From the NCBI GenBank assembly GCA_963777665.1, contig CAVZRJ010000001.1, positions 620,001-684,000 on the forward strand: a stretch of 64,000 nt of DNA, given 5' to 3'. Positions 34,823 through 44,663 of the stretch are shown here, piece after piece. The first letter of the stretch is position 1. Every line of letters starts with the position of its first letter. The stretch comes from Bog-756 sp963777665 (GTDB lineage: Bacteria; Actinomycetota; Acidimicrobiia; Acidimicrobiales; RAAP-2). The position numbers were made by a program, and so were the translations under genes. A model generated the notes under the pieces. That model saw only the letters and a list, made by a program, of their open reading frames with translations. It did not search any database and was not told the origin of the DNA.

Positions 34823-35599
34823 TCAGACCGGGCGGACCGCGACGCCGGCCGAGGCCAGGTGCGCCTTGGCCTCGCCAACCGTGAACTCCCCCAGATGGAA
34901 GATCGAGGCAGCGAGCACCGCGTCGGCGGCACCCTCGACGGCACCCTCGACCAGGTGGTCGAGTTCGCCGACGCCACCGGAGGCCACCAGCGGAACCGGG
35001 CAGCGGTCGGCGATGCGCCGGGTGAGCTCGAGGTCGAAGCCGTCCCGGGTGCCGTCCCGGTCCATCGAGGTCACGAGGAGCTCGCCCGCGCCGAGCCCGG
35101 CGCATCGCTCGGCCCAGGCCAGGGCATCGAGCCCGGTCGCGGTGCGCCCGCCGTGGGTGAAGACCTCCCAGGCCAGCTCCGCGTCCCCCGCGTTCGGACG
35201 GCGCCGTGCGTCGATGGCCACGACCACGCACTGGCTCCCGAACTCGTCGGTGAGCTCGGTGATCAAGCCCGGCCGGTCGACGGCCGCGGTGTTGACCCCG
35301 ACCTTGTCGGCCCCAGCCCGCAGCAGCCGGCGCGCGTCGTCGACCGAGCGCACCCCTCCCCCGACCGTGAAGGGGATGAAGACGACCTCGGCGGTGCGGG
35401 AGACCACCTCGACCATGGTGCCGCGGTGGTCGGACGAAGCGGTGATGTCCAGGAACACCAGCTCGTCGGCTCCCTGACTGTCGTAGCGGGTGGCCAGCTC
35501 GACCGGGTCGCCGGCGTCGAACAGGTCGGTGAAGCGGATCCCCTTGACGACACGGCCCGCGTCCACGTCGAGGCAGGGGATCACCCGGACCGTGCGCAT
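34823..35599 (-). CDS. hisF: imidazole glycerol phosphate synthase, cyclase subunit
   Basis: 258 residues. TIM barrel: VRVIPCLDVDAGRVVKGIRF (catalytic Asp), DELVFLDITAS, FTVGGGVRSVDDAR, GADKVGVNTAAV, LLVTSMDRDGTRDGFD (second Asp), VASGGVGELDHL, AASIFHLGEFTV. Works with HisH. Overlaps hisA by 19 bp. Confidence 0.97.
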   Translation of the reverse strand: MRTVRVIPCLDVDAGRVVKGIRFTDLFDAGDPVELATRYDSQGADELVFLDITASSDHRGTMVEVVSRTAEVVFIPFTVGGGVRSVDDARRLLRAGADKVGVNTAAVDRPGLITELTDEFGSQCVVVAIDARRRPNAGDAELAWEVFTHGGRTATGLDALAWAERCAGLGAGELLVTSMDRDGTRDGFDLELTRRIADRCPVPLVASGGVGELDHLVEGAVEGAADAVLAASIFHLGEFTVGEAKAHLASAGVAVRPV

Positions 35600-36351
35600 G
35601 CGGCCACCCCCTCCTCCACGGTCAACCGACCGTCGACCAGGGCCCTGCCGACGATGGCCCCGAGGAGACGCCGACCGGAGCCCGAGCCGGAGTCCGCTCC
35701 CGCCGAGAGGCGGGCCAACGCCTCGAGGTCTCCTGCGGACGCCACGCCGCCGGACGCGATGACCGGGACGCCGGTAGCGGCAACGACCGCGGCGAGGCCC
35801 TCGAGGTCGGGTCCGGCGAGCATCCCGTCGTGCGCGACCGACGTGACCACCACCGCGGCCAGTCCCATTTCCGCGACCTCCTCGAGGAGCTCGGCGACGG
35901 TGCGACCGGACCCCTCCTCCCAGCCGCGGACGGCCACCTCCGCCCGGCCGTCCGGTGTCCGGCGGTAGTCGAGACCCACGGCGACCCGGCCGGGGAAGGC
36001 GGCCGCGGCCCGCGGGGCCAGTCCGGGGTCCTCGAGGGCGGCCGTGCCGAGGACCACCCGGGCGACGCCGCCGGTCAGCAGCTGCTCGACGTCGGACTCG
36101 GTGCGCACCCCTCCACCGCTCTGCACCGGTACGTCGACCGCCGCGGCGATCGCAAGGACCGCAGCCCGGTTGACCGGGCGTCCGGTGCGGGCCGCGTCGA
36201 GGTCGACCACGTGCAGCCAGGGTGCGCCCGCGGCGGCAAAGCGGGTGGCGAGGGTGAGCGGGTCGCCGTAGTCGCGCTGCCGCTCGAAATCGCCCTGGGC
36301 GAGGCGGACCGCACCGCCGTCCCGGATGTCGATGGCCGGATAGAGGTCCAT
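35581..36351 (-). CDS. hisA: ProFAR isomerase
   Basis: 256 residues from the ATG at 36351. LYPAIDIRDGGAVRLAQGDF (catalytic Asp), LHVVDLDAARTG, VPVQSGGGVRTESD, RVVLGTAALEDP, VVVTSVAHDGMLAGPDLEGL, VIASGGVASAGDL. The similar bifunctional actinobacterial PriA also does the TrpF reaction. Since a separate trpF is present, HisA function alone is assumed. Confidence 0.95.
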   Translation of the reverse strand: MDLYPAIDIRDGGAVRLAQGDFERQRDYGDPLTLATRFAAAGAPWLHVVDLDAARTGRPVNRAAVLAIAAAVDVPVQSGGGVRTESDVEQLLTGGVARVVLGTAALEDPGLAPRAAAAFPGRVAVGLDYRRTPDGRAEVAVRGWEEGSGRTVAELLEEVAEMGLAAVVVTSVAHDGMLAGPDLEGLAAVVAATGVPVIASGGVASAGDLEALARLSAGADSGSGSGRRLLGAIVGRALVDGRLTVEEGVAACARSG

Positions 36352-37040
36352 CAGGCCCGGGGCCCGGGACCCGGGACCCGGGCGGTCACCGCACCCGGGG
36401 TGCCGGGAGCGCCGGCCTCGGTGACGGCCCGCACGAAATTGGCCAGGATGCCGAGTCCGACCGTTCCGGACTTCTCGGGGTGGAACTGGGTGCCCCAGAC
36501 CGGGCCGCGCTCGGCCGAGGCGGTCACCGTCCCGCCGTACTCGCAGGTGGAGGTGGTCTCCTCCGTCGTCTCCGGCGCGTACGAGTGCACGAAGTAGACC
36601 CAGGCCGGGTCCGGGATGCCCTCCAGGAGGCCGCCCCGAACAGAGGCGGCGGCGGTCTGGCGGACCACCGGGGTGAGCACGTTCCACTGCATCTGGGGGC
36701 GCTTGACCCCGGGGGGCAGGCGACGCACGGTGCCGGGGAGGATCCCGAGGCCCTCGACTCCGGGGTCCTCCTCGGATGCCTCGTAGAGCAGCTGGAAGCC
36801 CACGCAGATCCCGAGGAACGGCACGCCACGCCGCACCGCGTCCCGGGCGACGGCTGCGAGCCCGCTCGCACGCAGTGCCTCCGCGCAGCGCCCGAAGGCG
36901 CCGACCCCGGGCAGCACCACGCCATCGGCTTCGGCGGCACGGTCCGGATCGGCCACCAGCCGGCCGTCCGCGCCGAGGTGCTGCAGGGCCTTCTCGGCCG
37001 AGCGGAGGTTGCCGATGCCGTAGTCGAGGACCGCGATCAC
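36351..37040 (-). CDS. hisH: imidazole glycerol phosphate synthase, glutaminase subunit
   Basis: 229 residues from the GTG at 37040 (VIAVLDYGIGNLRS); a longer frame upstream is poor in character. GATase I: LPGVGAFGRC, nucleophile Cys in FLGICVGFQLLYE, His/Glu in GTQFHPEKSG. Delivers ammonia to HisF. Stop shares one base with the hisA ATG. Confidence 0.95.
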   Translation of the reverse strand: MIAVLDYGIGNLRSAEKALQHLGADGRLVADPDRAAEADGVVLPGVGAFGRCAEALRASGLAAVARDAVRRGVPFLGICVGFQLLYEASEEDPGVEGLGILPGTVRRLPPGVKRPQMQWNVLTPVVRQTAAASVRGGLLEGIPDPAWVYFVHSYAPETTEETTSTCEYGGTVTASAERGPVWGTQFHPEKSGTVGLGILANFVRAVTEAGAPGTPGAVTARVPGPGPRA

Positions 37041-37086
37041 CGGCGGCGGTTGGTCGTCGGGGTGCCACCGGCCCGGCCCGGACCGG

Positions 37087-37713
37087 TCACAGGGTCCCCT
37101 TGGTGGACGGGATGCCCCCGCCCTCGACGCGCACCGCATCCCGGAGGGCACGCGCCACGGCCTTGAAGGAGGCCTCGACGATGTGGTGGGTGTTCCTGCC
37201 GGAGATCAGCCGCACGTGGAGGGTCATCCCCGCCGCCGTGACGAAGGCCCGCCAGAATTCCTCGGCCAGCTGGGGGTCGAACGGCGGCGTGCCGAGCCCG
37301 GCGGTGTCCGGGGCGAACTCGATGCCGTAGGCGAGGTAGGGGCGGCCCGAGAGGTCGACGGCCACCTCGACCAGCGCCTCGTCGAGCGGCACCGCCACCG
37401 ATCCGAACCGCCGGACACCGGCCTTGTCGCCGAGCGCGGTCGCCACGACCTCGCCGAGGGCGATCCCCACGTCCTCGACCGTGTGGTGCGCATCGACCTC
37501 GAGGTCACCTTCGGCGGTCACCGAGAGGTCGAACCCGCCGTGGCGGCCGAGCTGTCCCAACATGTGATCGAAGAAGGGCAATCCGGTCGAGATCTCGGTG
37601 GCGCCGGTCCCGTCGATGTCGACCCGGACCTCGATGGCGGTCTCCTTGGTCGACCGCCCGACCTCGGCCGTTCGGTGGGTCGTGGCGGGCGGGGTGGGGG
37701 TGGGTGGGCTCAT
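37087..37713 (-). CDS. hisB: imidazoleglycerol-phosphate dehydratase
   Basis: 208 residues. RSTKETAIEVRVDIDGTG, GLPFFDHMLGQLGRHGGFDL, DAHHTVEDVGIALG, RRFGSVAVPLDEALVEVAVDLSGR core pieces, GRNTHHIVEASFKAVARALRDA: both metal-binding His clusters are present. Monofunctional. Start overlaps the hisC stop (ATGA). Confidence 0.96.
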   Translation of the reverse strand: MSPPTPTPPATTHRTAEVGRSTKETAIEVRVDIDGTGATEISTGLPFFDHMLGQLGRHGGFDLSVTAEGDLEVDAHHTVEDVGIALGEVVATALGDKAGVRRFGSVAVPLDEALVEVAVDLSGRPYLAYGIEFAPDTAGLGTPPFDPQLAEEFWRAFVTAAGMTLHVRLISGRNTHHIVEASFKAVARALRDAVRVEGGGIPSTKGTL

Positions 37714-38852
37714 CGGAGGCTCTCGGTCAGGGCGGCCAGGAAGCGGTCGTTCTCGGTGGGGAGCCCGACGGTCACCCGCAGGCATCCCTCGACACCCGGC
37801 CAGCCCGAACAGTCTCGCACGAGCACCGATGCCGCGAGGAGATCGGACCACACCGCCCGGGCGTCCCGGGTGGTCGGGCGGAACAGCAGGAAGTTGGCGT
37901 CCGAGGGCCAGGTCTCGACGGGAAGGGCGGCGAACGCCGCGGCAATCCTCCCGCGCTCCTCGGCGATGAGCGCGACCCGCTGCTCCATCTCGTGCACGTG
38001 CTCGAGCGCGAGCCGGCCGGCCAACTGTTTGGCGGCGTCGAGGTGGTAGGGCAGGGCGACCAGCGCACAGGCCCGGACCACCTCGGGCGCGGCCACCAGG
38101 TAGCCGAGCCGGGCTCCGGCCATCGACCACGTCTTGGAGAAGGTGCGCACGACCACGGTGCGGTCGGCGTCCGTCCCGCCGTTGCGGATCAGGTCGAGGG
38201 TCGACGAGGGGGCGAACTGCCCGTACGCCTCGTCGACCACCAGCAGTCCGGGTGCGAGTGCGGCCACTTCGGCGATCTGCTCGGGCGAGTCGGCGCGTCC
38301 GGTCGGGTTGTTGGGTGAGCAGAGGAAGGTCAGCACCGGGTCGGCGGCTGTGATCACCCGCCGCACCTCTGCCAGGTCCAGCGCGAAGTCGTCCCGGCGC
38401 TCGCCTGCGGCCACCGCGGTGCCGGTGATCCGGGCGATGTGGCGGTGGAGGGTGTACGTCGGCTCGAAGAGCGCAGCGGTCCGACCCGGTCCACCGTAGG
38501 CAAGCAAGAGGCACTGCAGCACCTCGTTGGAGCCGTTGGCGCAGAAGATGCGGTCGGGGGTGACCCCGTGGCTCTCGGCCAGGGCGGAGCGCAGGGCGAC
38601 GGCCTCGCGGTCCGGGTACCGGTTGAACTGGATCCCGGCGAGATCGGCCGCCAGGTCCTCGTACCATGCAGCCGGCGGGCCGATCGGCGACTCGTTGGTG
38701 TTGAGGCGGACCGCGACCTCGACCTGTGCCGAGTGGTAGTCGGTGAGCGTGCCGAGGTCCGGGCGGACCGGCGGGAGCGGGCGCGCCGGGCTGTCCGGTC
38801 CGGACCGGACCGGCGCGTCGCGGCCGCTGCCCGTCCCCCCTACCGCGGCCAT
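37710..38852 (-). CDS. hisC: histidinol-phosphate aminotransferase
   Basis: 380 residues. Class II-like PLP fold: RLNTNESPIGPP, IFCANGSNEVLQ, FLCSPNNPTGRA, LVVDEAYGQF, PLP lysine in VRTFSKTWSMAGARLGY, and Arg in CLRVTVGLPTEND. Overlaps hisD by 13 bp. Confidence 0.96.
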   Translation of the reverse strand: MAAVGGTGSGRDAPVRSGPDSPARPLPPVRPDLGTLTDYHSAQVEVAVRLNTNESPIGPPAAWYEDLAADLAGIQFNRYPDREAVALRSALAESHGVTPDRIFCANGSNEVLQCLLLAYGGPGRTAALFEPTYTLHRHIARITGTAVAAGERRDDFALDLAEVRRVITAADPVLTFLCSPNNPTGRADSPEQIAEVAALAPGLLVVDEAYGQFAPSSTLDLIRNGGTDADRTVVVRTFSKTWSMAGARLGYLVAAPEVVRACALVALPYHLDAAKQLAGRLALEHVHEMEQRVALIAEERGRIAAAFAALPVETWPSDANFLLFRPTTRDARAVWSDLLAASVLVRDCSGWPGVEGCLRVTVGLPTENDRFLAALTESLR

Positions 38853-40141
38853 CGCAGCCGCACGGACTCGGCGTGGGCCGGCAGGCCCTCGGTCTCTGCC
38901 AGGGTCACCACATGGGGACCGAGGGTCGCCAGCGCGTCGTCGTCGAGGCTCACCGCGTGGATGTGCTTGCGGAAGTCGTCGACGCGCAGCGCGCTCGCGA
39001 AGCGGGCGGTGCGGTTCGTCGGGAGCACGTGGTTGGGCCCGGCCACGTAGTCACCGACACTTGCCGGCGCATTGACACCGAGGAACACGGCTCCGGCCGC
39101 GGTGATCTGCGCGAGCAGCGACGCGGCGTCGGCGGTCAGGATCTCGAGGTGTTCGGGGGCCACCGCATTGGAGACCGCGCAGGCCTGGCGGGCCCCGTCG
39201 ACCAGGACGGCGTAGCCGCCGGTGCCGAGTGTCGCCTCGAGGTCCGCCCGCCGGGGGGACTGGCCGACGATCCGGTCGACGTGCGCGGTCGACCGCGTCG
39301 CGCGACCTCCTCCGACCAGGTGATCAGCCAGGCCAGGCCATCGGGGCCGTGCTCGGCCTGCACGACCAGGTCGATGGCGGCCAGCTCGGGCGGTGTCTCC
39401 GGACCGGCGATCACCACCACCTCCGAGGGTCCGGCGAAGGCCGCGGCGACCCCGACCACCCCCGAGACCTGCCGCTTGGCCTCCGCCACGTAGCGGTTGC
39501 CGGGCCCGACGATGACGTCGACGGCCCCGATGCTCTCGGTCCCGTAGGCCATGGCAGCTATGGCCTGCGCCCCGCCCACCCGGAAGACCTCGGTGACCCC
39601 GGCCACGGCGGCGGCGGCCAGGGTGGCGTCGTCGACGCACCCGTCGGGTCCCGGGGGCACGCAGAGCACGATCTCCTCGACACCGGCCACGTGCGCCGGC
39701 ACCGCGCACATGAGGACGGTCGAGGGGTACCGGGCGCGACCGCCCGGGGCGTAGCAGCCCGCCCGGGCCACCGGTCGGACCAGATGGCGGACCGTGATGC
39801 CACCCGAGGTGTAGTCCTCCGCCGGGACCGCCGCCTCGTGGGCGTGGTAGGTGAGGATCCGGTCGTGGGCGACGTCGAGCGCGTCCTGCAACGCCGACGG
39901 GATCCGTCCGAGCGCGGCCTGGATCTCCGAGGTCGGGACCCGGAGCTCGTCGAGATCGACGTGGTCGAAGCGGGCGGTCAGGCGGCGGAGTGCGACATCG
40001 CCGACCGGTGCGCACCTCGGCGATGATCGCGGCCACCGCTTCCGAGGACCGGTCCTGCTCGTCCACCGGACGGGGCAGGGCGGCCGCGAGTCCGCGCTTG
40101 CCACCGGCGACGCCGCGGAGGTCGAGCCGACGGAGACCCAT
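38840..40141 (-). CDS. hisD: histidinol dehydrogenase (two frameshifts)
   Basis: About 433 residues when corrected. ATG at 40141 (MGLRRLDLRGV), with a shift near 40012 into VGDVALRRLTARFD and another near 39290 into AHVDRIVGQSP. Landmarks: GCYAPGGRARYPSTVLM, FRVGGAQAIAAMAYGT, VDVIVGPGNRYVAEAK, VVQAEHGPDG, PEHLEILTADA, GDYVAGPNHVLPT. Last two oxidations of histidine synthesis, NAD and zinc dependent. First gene of the operon. The shifts are probably sequence errors because the gene is otherwise complete. Confidence 0.95.
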   Translation of the reverse strand: MGLRRLDLRGVAGGKRGLAAALPRPVDEQDRSSEAVAAIIAEVRTGRRCRTPPPDRPLRPRRSRRAPGPDLGDPGRARTDPVGVAGRARRRPRPDPHLPRPRGGGPGGGLHLGWHHGPPSGPTGGPGGLLRPGRSRPVPLDRPHVRGAGARGRCRGDRALRAPGTRRVRRRRHPGRRRRGRGHRGLPGGRGAGHSCHGLRDREHRGRRRHRRARQPLRGGGQAAGLGGGRGRRGLRRTLGGGGDRRSGDTARAGRHRPGRAGRARPRWPGLADHLVGGGRATRSTAHVDRIVGQSPRRADLEATLGTGGYAVLVDGARQACAVSNAVAPEHLEILTADAASLLAQITAAGAVFLGVNAPASVGDYVAGPNHVLPTNRTARFASALRVDDFRKHIHAVSLDDDALATLGPHVVTLAETEGLPAHAESVRLRWPR

Positions 40142-40235
40142 AGCCGAACGATGCTACCGGACCCCGTCGCGGTCCCCGGGGGGTGTCAGTGGGCTGCGTC
40201 GTCCGCTCCCGGCCCGGCAGTGCCATGATCCTCCG

Positions 40236-40434
40236 ATGGCCGCCAGCTCCGCAGAACTGTCCTCGCTCGCCACCGCGCTCGACGAGCTGACCAGGCGGGT
40301 GACCGCGCACGCCGACGCAGCGACAGTCGGTCAAGGACGAGGAGACGGCCAAGGAGCTGTTCGCCGTCGAGCGCGCCCTCGACAGTGCGAACCGCCGGCT
40401 GGCCCGCCTGGCCGCGTCCCTGGCGCGCCGCTAG
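40236..40434 (+). CDS. small helical protein, unknown (one frameshift)
   Basis: About 66 residues: SSAELSSLATALDELTRRVT, then after a shift near 40323 KDEETAKELFAVERALDSANRRLARL and a stop at 40434. All-helical, amphipathic, with heptad-like Leu spacing. The two halves join to one coherent sequence when one base is corrected. Divergent from hisD and followed by a strong hairpin. Function unknown. Confidence 0.6.
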
Positions 40435-40496
40435 TCCCAACCGGGCGCACCCATCCGAACCGCCGGGGGCCCCGTCCGCGAGTGCCCCCGGGCGCG

Positions 40497-40524
40497 GCGA
40501 AGGCACCCCGTAGGGTGCCTTCGC
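40497..40524. terminator. 12-bp perfect hairpin, bidirectional terminator
   Basis: GCGAAGGCACCC (40497-40508), CGTA loop, GGGTGCCTTCGC (40513-40524), placed between the convergent ends of the small gene and nth. No long T-run; termination is inferred from stem strength and position. Confidence 0.65.
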
Positions 40525-40724
40525 GCGAGCGGGTCGGGCGGCGGATCCCGAACACCGCTCTGCGGAACCAGTTGGCGGGAACCGGTTCCGAGGCCTCCTA
40601 CGATCATCACGTTTTCGGGAGGACATTTCCAGTCGAGGGCCAGCTCGAGCCCTCTCGAATTTCGCTCGGGAGCACGCTTCCGTGTCCGGAATCCCTGACT
40701 AATCAGCGATTTTCATCGAAAATG

Positions 40725-41400
40725 TCAGTTGTGGCGACTATTGACGACCATCCGGACCGCGTAGGGGCAGAAGTCGGAGAGCTCGCAGTCCGCGCATCTC
40801 GGTGATCTGGCCTTGCAGGTGGCCCGGCCGTGGAGGATGACCCGGATGCTGAACGCGCCGCGCCGAGGGGCCGGGATCATGGCGTCGAGGACCGTCTCGA
40901 CCTTGACCGGGTCGGTCTCGTCGGTGAGCCCGAGGCGGACGCTCACCCGTTGGACGTGGGTGTCCACCGGGAGACCCGGGAGCCCGAACGCGACGCTGCG
41001 GACCACGTTGGCGGTCTTCCGGCCGACACCCGGCAGGGTGACCAGGTCCTCCATCCGGGACGGCACCGCACCGTCGAACCGGGTGACCACCGCACCGGCC
41101 ATGCCGATGATGTTGCGCGTCTTGGCACGGAAGAACCCGGTGGAGTGGATCAGCTCCTCGACGTCGGTCGTCGTGCGCGGCGGCCAACGATGCCGGGTCC
41201 GGATAGCGGGCGAAGAGCGCAGGAGTGGTGAGGTTGACCCGTTCGTCTGTGGTCTGCGCGGACAGGATGGTCGCCACGAGCAGTTGGAAGGCGTCGGCAT
41301 GGTCGAGCGCGCAGAGCTCGGCGGCGGTGCCGGGGAAGAGCCGTTCGAGGCGCTCGTCGGCCACCCGGGCGCGCCCGGCGGGGGTGCGTGGTCGGGCCAT
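40725..41400 (-). CDS. nth: endonuclease III (one frameshift)
   Basis: About 225 residues when corrected. ADAFQLLVATILSAQTTDERV, shift near 41175, then VEELIHSTGFFRAKTRNIIG, HhH motif LVTLPGVGRKTANVV (catalytic Lys), LPVDTHVQRVSVRLG (catalytic Asp), and the 4Fe-4S loop CKARSPRCADCELSDFC. Base-excision repair glycosylase/AP lyase. Confidence 0.92.
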
Positions 41401-41429
41401 GGCCGGAGACTACCGGTAGCTTCTCTCGC

Positions 41430-42393
41430 ATGGAGGCAGTGGAGGTGGACGCCGACCCCGCGCCCGACGGGCCGACGTTGACCGAGGTCGGCGAGTTGCT
41501 CACCCGCCTCGAGGCCACCTCCGGCCACCCCCCCCTCAGCGACGACCGGCGACGGGCACTCGACCGGTTCGGGTCCGGTCCGCCCGCAACGCCTGGTCCC
41601 CTCTCGTTCCTGGCCCTCCCGGCCAGGCGAGGCCCCGCGGGTCGGTTGGTCGGCTACGGGCAGGTGGACGCCCGCTCGGCAGGCGATCTCTCCGTGCTGG
41701 AGGTGGCGACCGAGCCCGGGCCCGGGGCGGACGAGGTGGCCGGCGCCCTCATCGACCACGCGGTGCGGGCCGTCGCGCGATGCGGGGGGGGGCACCCTGC
41801 GGCTGTGGACGAGCCGGGCCGCCGAGGCCGACGACCGGAGGGCGGCGTCCCGGGGATTCGTCCGCGAGCGGGACCTCCTCCAGATGCGGTGCCGCCTCCC
41901 CCTCGAGCACGACCCGGGCACCGGTCGACCCCCGGTCGCAATCCGGACCAGACCCTTTCGGGTCGGCGTCGACGAGGACGCCTGGCTCGTCGTCAACAAC
42001 CGGGCGTTCGCCACCCATCCCGAGCAGGGTCACTGGGAGCGGAGCACCCTCCTCGAACGCGAGGAGGAGCCGTGGTTCGACCCGAATGGATTCCTCGTGC
42101 TCGAGGAGGACGGCCGGATGGACGGCTCGTGCTGGACCAAGGTGCACGGCCGCACCCGTCCCCCGATGGGCGAGATCTACGTGATCGGTGTCGACCCCGA
42201 CGTCCAGGGCCGCGGCTGGGGGCGTGCGCTCACCCAGGCCGGCTTCGACTGGCTCGCCGCACAGGGGCTGACCGTCGGCATGCTCTACGTGGACGCGGCA
42301 AACGTGCCGGCGGTCTCGCTCTACCGGGCCATGGGACTGACCGTCGACCACGTCGACCGGTCGTATGTCGCGACGGTCGACGGACGCCCCTGA
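41430..42393 (+). CDS. mshD: mycothiol synthase (one frameshift in a G-run)
   Basis: About 321 residues: two GNAT domains, as in MshD. N-terminal domain LLTRLEATSGHPPLSDDRR, SVLEVATEPG; a shift in an eight-G run near 41790; then TLRLWTSRAAEAD, FRVGVDEDAWLVVNNRAFATHPEQG, EPWFDPNGFLVLEE, WTKVHGRT, GEIYVIGVDPDVQGRGWGRALT (acetyl-CoA loop), ANVPAVSLYRAMG. Acetylates the cysteinyl ligand to make mycothiol, the actinobacterial thiol. The homopolymer shift is almost certainly an error. Confidence 0.93.
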
Positions 42394-43087
42394 TCAGCCG
42401 GTGCCGATGAGGTGGCCGATCGCGTAGGTCACGGCAGCCGCAGCGCCGGAAAAGAGCAGCTGCCGGGTGGCCGACCACAGCCAGAACCGGCCGGTGAAGA
42501 TGGACAGGGCGGCGCCGACGGCCACTGAGGCGATGCCGCCGAGGGCGACCGACCAGAGCACTGCAGCCGTCCCGCCGATGAACAGCCACGGCAGGAGCGG
42601 GATGACCGCACCCACCGAGAAGGCCACGAACGACGAGACGGCGGCCTGCACCGGGTTGCCGGTCTGGCCGGGTGCGAACCCGAGCTCCTCGCGTGCGTGG
42701 GTCTCGAGGGCCAGCTGTGGGTTGCGCATGATCTTGGCCGAGAGCTCCTCGGCCAGGTCGGACTCGAGGCCACGGCTCTCGTAGATGGCGGCGAGCTCCC
42801 GGCGCTCGTCTTCGGGATCATGCCGGATGGCCTCGCGCTCGACGTCGAGCTCCCGCTCCATGAGCTCGGACTGCGCCGCGCATCGAAATGTACTCACCGG
42901 CCGCCATGGAGAACGCCCCGCCGATGAGCCCGGCCAGGCCGGCCAGGCGGACCGTTCCCGCAGGGGGGTGGGCGCCGGCAACGCCCAGGATGAGGGCCAC
43001 GTTGGAGACGAGGCCGTCGCTGATGCCGAAGACGGCGGCCCGCGCACCGCCGCCCTTCAGATCGCGGTGCCTGTGCTCGATCGCCAC
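42394..43087 (-). CDS. VIT1/CCC1-family metal transporter (one frameshift)
   Basis: About 231 residues. GTG near 43087: AAVFGISDGLVSNVALILGVAG, IGGAFSMAAGEYISM, then a shift near 42886 into QSELMERELDVEREAI (cytosolic metal-binding helices with Glu pairs), AREELGF, and three C-terminal membrane helices (AAVSSFVAFSVGAVIPLLPW, LWSVALGGIASVAVGA, AAAAVTYAIGHLIG). Moves iron or manganese across the membrane. The end abuts mshD. Confidence 0.85.
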
Positions 43088-43214
43088 GACCCGATCGTAA
43101 CGAGCACGGCAGGCTGAGGCGGCGCTCAGCCGGTGCGACAGGCAAGCCTCACCTCCGGTCTGCTCGTTTGCGCCCGTGTGGGCGTGCGACTCCCGAGTCC
43201 CGTACAGTCTGGCC

Positions 43215-43671
43215 ATGGCAACGACCGTGCAGGGAATCGACGGATTCAAGACGCTCATCGGCACCCACCTCGGATACAGCGCGTGGCATCGTGTCGATCA
43301 GGACCAGGTCGACCGGTTCGCCGACGCGACCGGCGACCACCAGTGGATCCACGTGGACCCCGAGGCGCGCGAAGACCGGTCCGTTCGGCGGAACCATCGC
43401 CCACGGGTACCTCACCCTCTCGCTCGCGCCGGTGCTCCTCGGCGAGGTCCTGACCGTCGAAGGCACCACGTTCGGCGTGAACTACGGGTGCAACAAGGTG
43501 CGCTTCCCCTCGCCGGTGCCGGTCGGGAGCACCCTCCGGATGGGGGCCGCCATCGCCGAGGTCGAGGATATCTCCGGTGGGGTCCAGGTCGTCATCGACC
43601 TGACCTTCGACACGGAGGGCTCGTCGAAGCCGAGCTGCGTGGCCCAGGTGGTCTACCGCTACTACTCCTGA
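43215..43671 (+). CDS. MaoC-like hydratase/dehydratase (one frameshift)
   Basis: About 152 residues. Hot-dog fold: DQVDRFADATGDHQWIHVDPE (catalytic Asp and His), shift near 43370, GPFGGTIAHGYLTLSL, FGVNYGCNKVRFPSPVPVGS. Similar to R-specific enoyl-CoA hydratases and nodulation NodN-like proteins. Probable role in acyl-CoA metabolism. Confidence 0.85.
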
Positions 43672-43743
43672 CGAACTCCCAGGCCAGCACCTCGAACGGC
43701 CGGTGACTCGTACAATGTGAGCATGCACTCCTAGAGTGGGTGC

Positions 43744-44663
43744 ATGGAGATGAGGGTGGAGCACCTCGCGGCACGCTCGGGCGTGTCGGTGGACACCGTC
43801 CGCTACTACCAGAGCAAAGGCCTCCTCGATCCACCCCGACGCGAGGGCCGGATCGCCTGGTACGACGACACCCACCTTGCCCGGCTGACCCGGATCCGCG
43901 CCCTCCAGGAACGCGGGTTCACCCTCGCCACCATCGCCCGCCTGGTCTCGGGCGAGCTCGACGCAGCCGACGAGGCGCTGCTCGGCGAGCTCTCGGGTCT
44001 CCCCCACTCCGTGCCCGACGGGACACCCGGCGACGGGACACCCGGCGACGGCGGGGCCGGCGCGGAGGGGACGGACGGGACCGTCCCCGGGGAGCCCCGG
44101 ACCTACACCCTCGCCGAGCTCGCCACCGAGACAGGGATCCCGCTGGCCCTGCTCAAGGCCGTCGAGGCCGAGCAACTGCTGATCCCCCGTCGGGTCGCCG
44201 GCCTCGAGCGCTACACGGACGAGGACGTGGCCGCGGCGAGCGCCGCCCTGCTCCTGCTCGAGTGGGGCATCCCCCTTCCCGCGCTGCTCGACCTGGCCCG
44301 CCTCCACCACGAGGCCACCGAGACGGTCGCGCGGGAGCGGTCGACCTGTTCTCGCGCTTCGTCCGCGACCCGCTCCGCGCGGGTGGCGATCCGGGCCCCG
44401 ACGTGCGTCCGGCGACAGACGCCGACAGCACCCCGGCGGGCCCGCCGGTCGAGCGGCTGCTGCAGGCCTACGCCGAGCTCCTCCCGGCGGTCAACAGCCT
44501 GGTCGGACATCACTTCACCCGCACGCTGATGCAGGCGGCGCTCGACCACGTCGAGCAGGTCGGCACCGAAGGGGAGCGGCGGGCGATCTGGGAGCTCATC
44601 GAGCGGGACGGGGTCGACGAGCCCGTACTCGTAGACGACGAGCAGGCGGCGGCCGGCCGTTGA
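43744..44663 (+). CDS. MerR-family regulator with C-terminal helical domain (one frameshift)
   Basis: About 306 residues. N-terminal MerR winged helix: VEHLAARSGVSVDTVRYYQSKGLL, GRIAWYDDTHLARLTRI, ALQERGFTLATIARLVSG. A Gly/Asp repeat linker, a second HTH-like part (YTLAELATETGIPLALLKAVE), a shift near 44340, and a helical end (YAELLPAVNSLVGHHFTRTLMQAALDH shortened to its core). The gene overlaps menG at its stop, so it may be co-transcribed with menG-menF. Ligand unknown. Confidence 0.82.
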
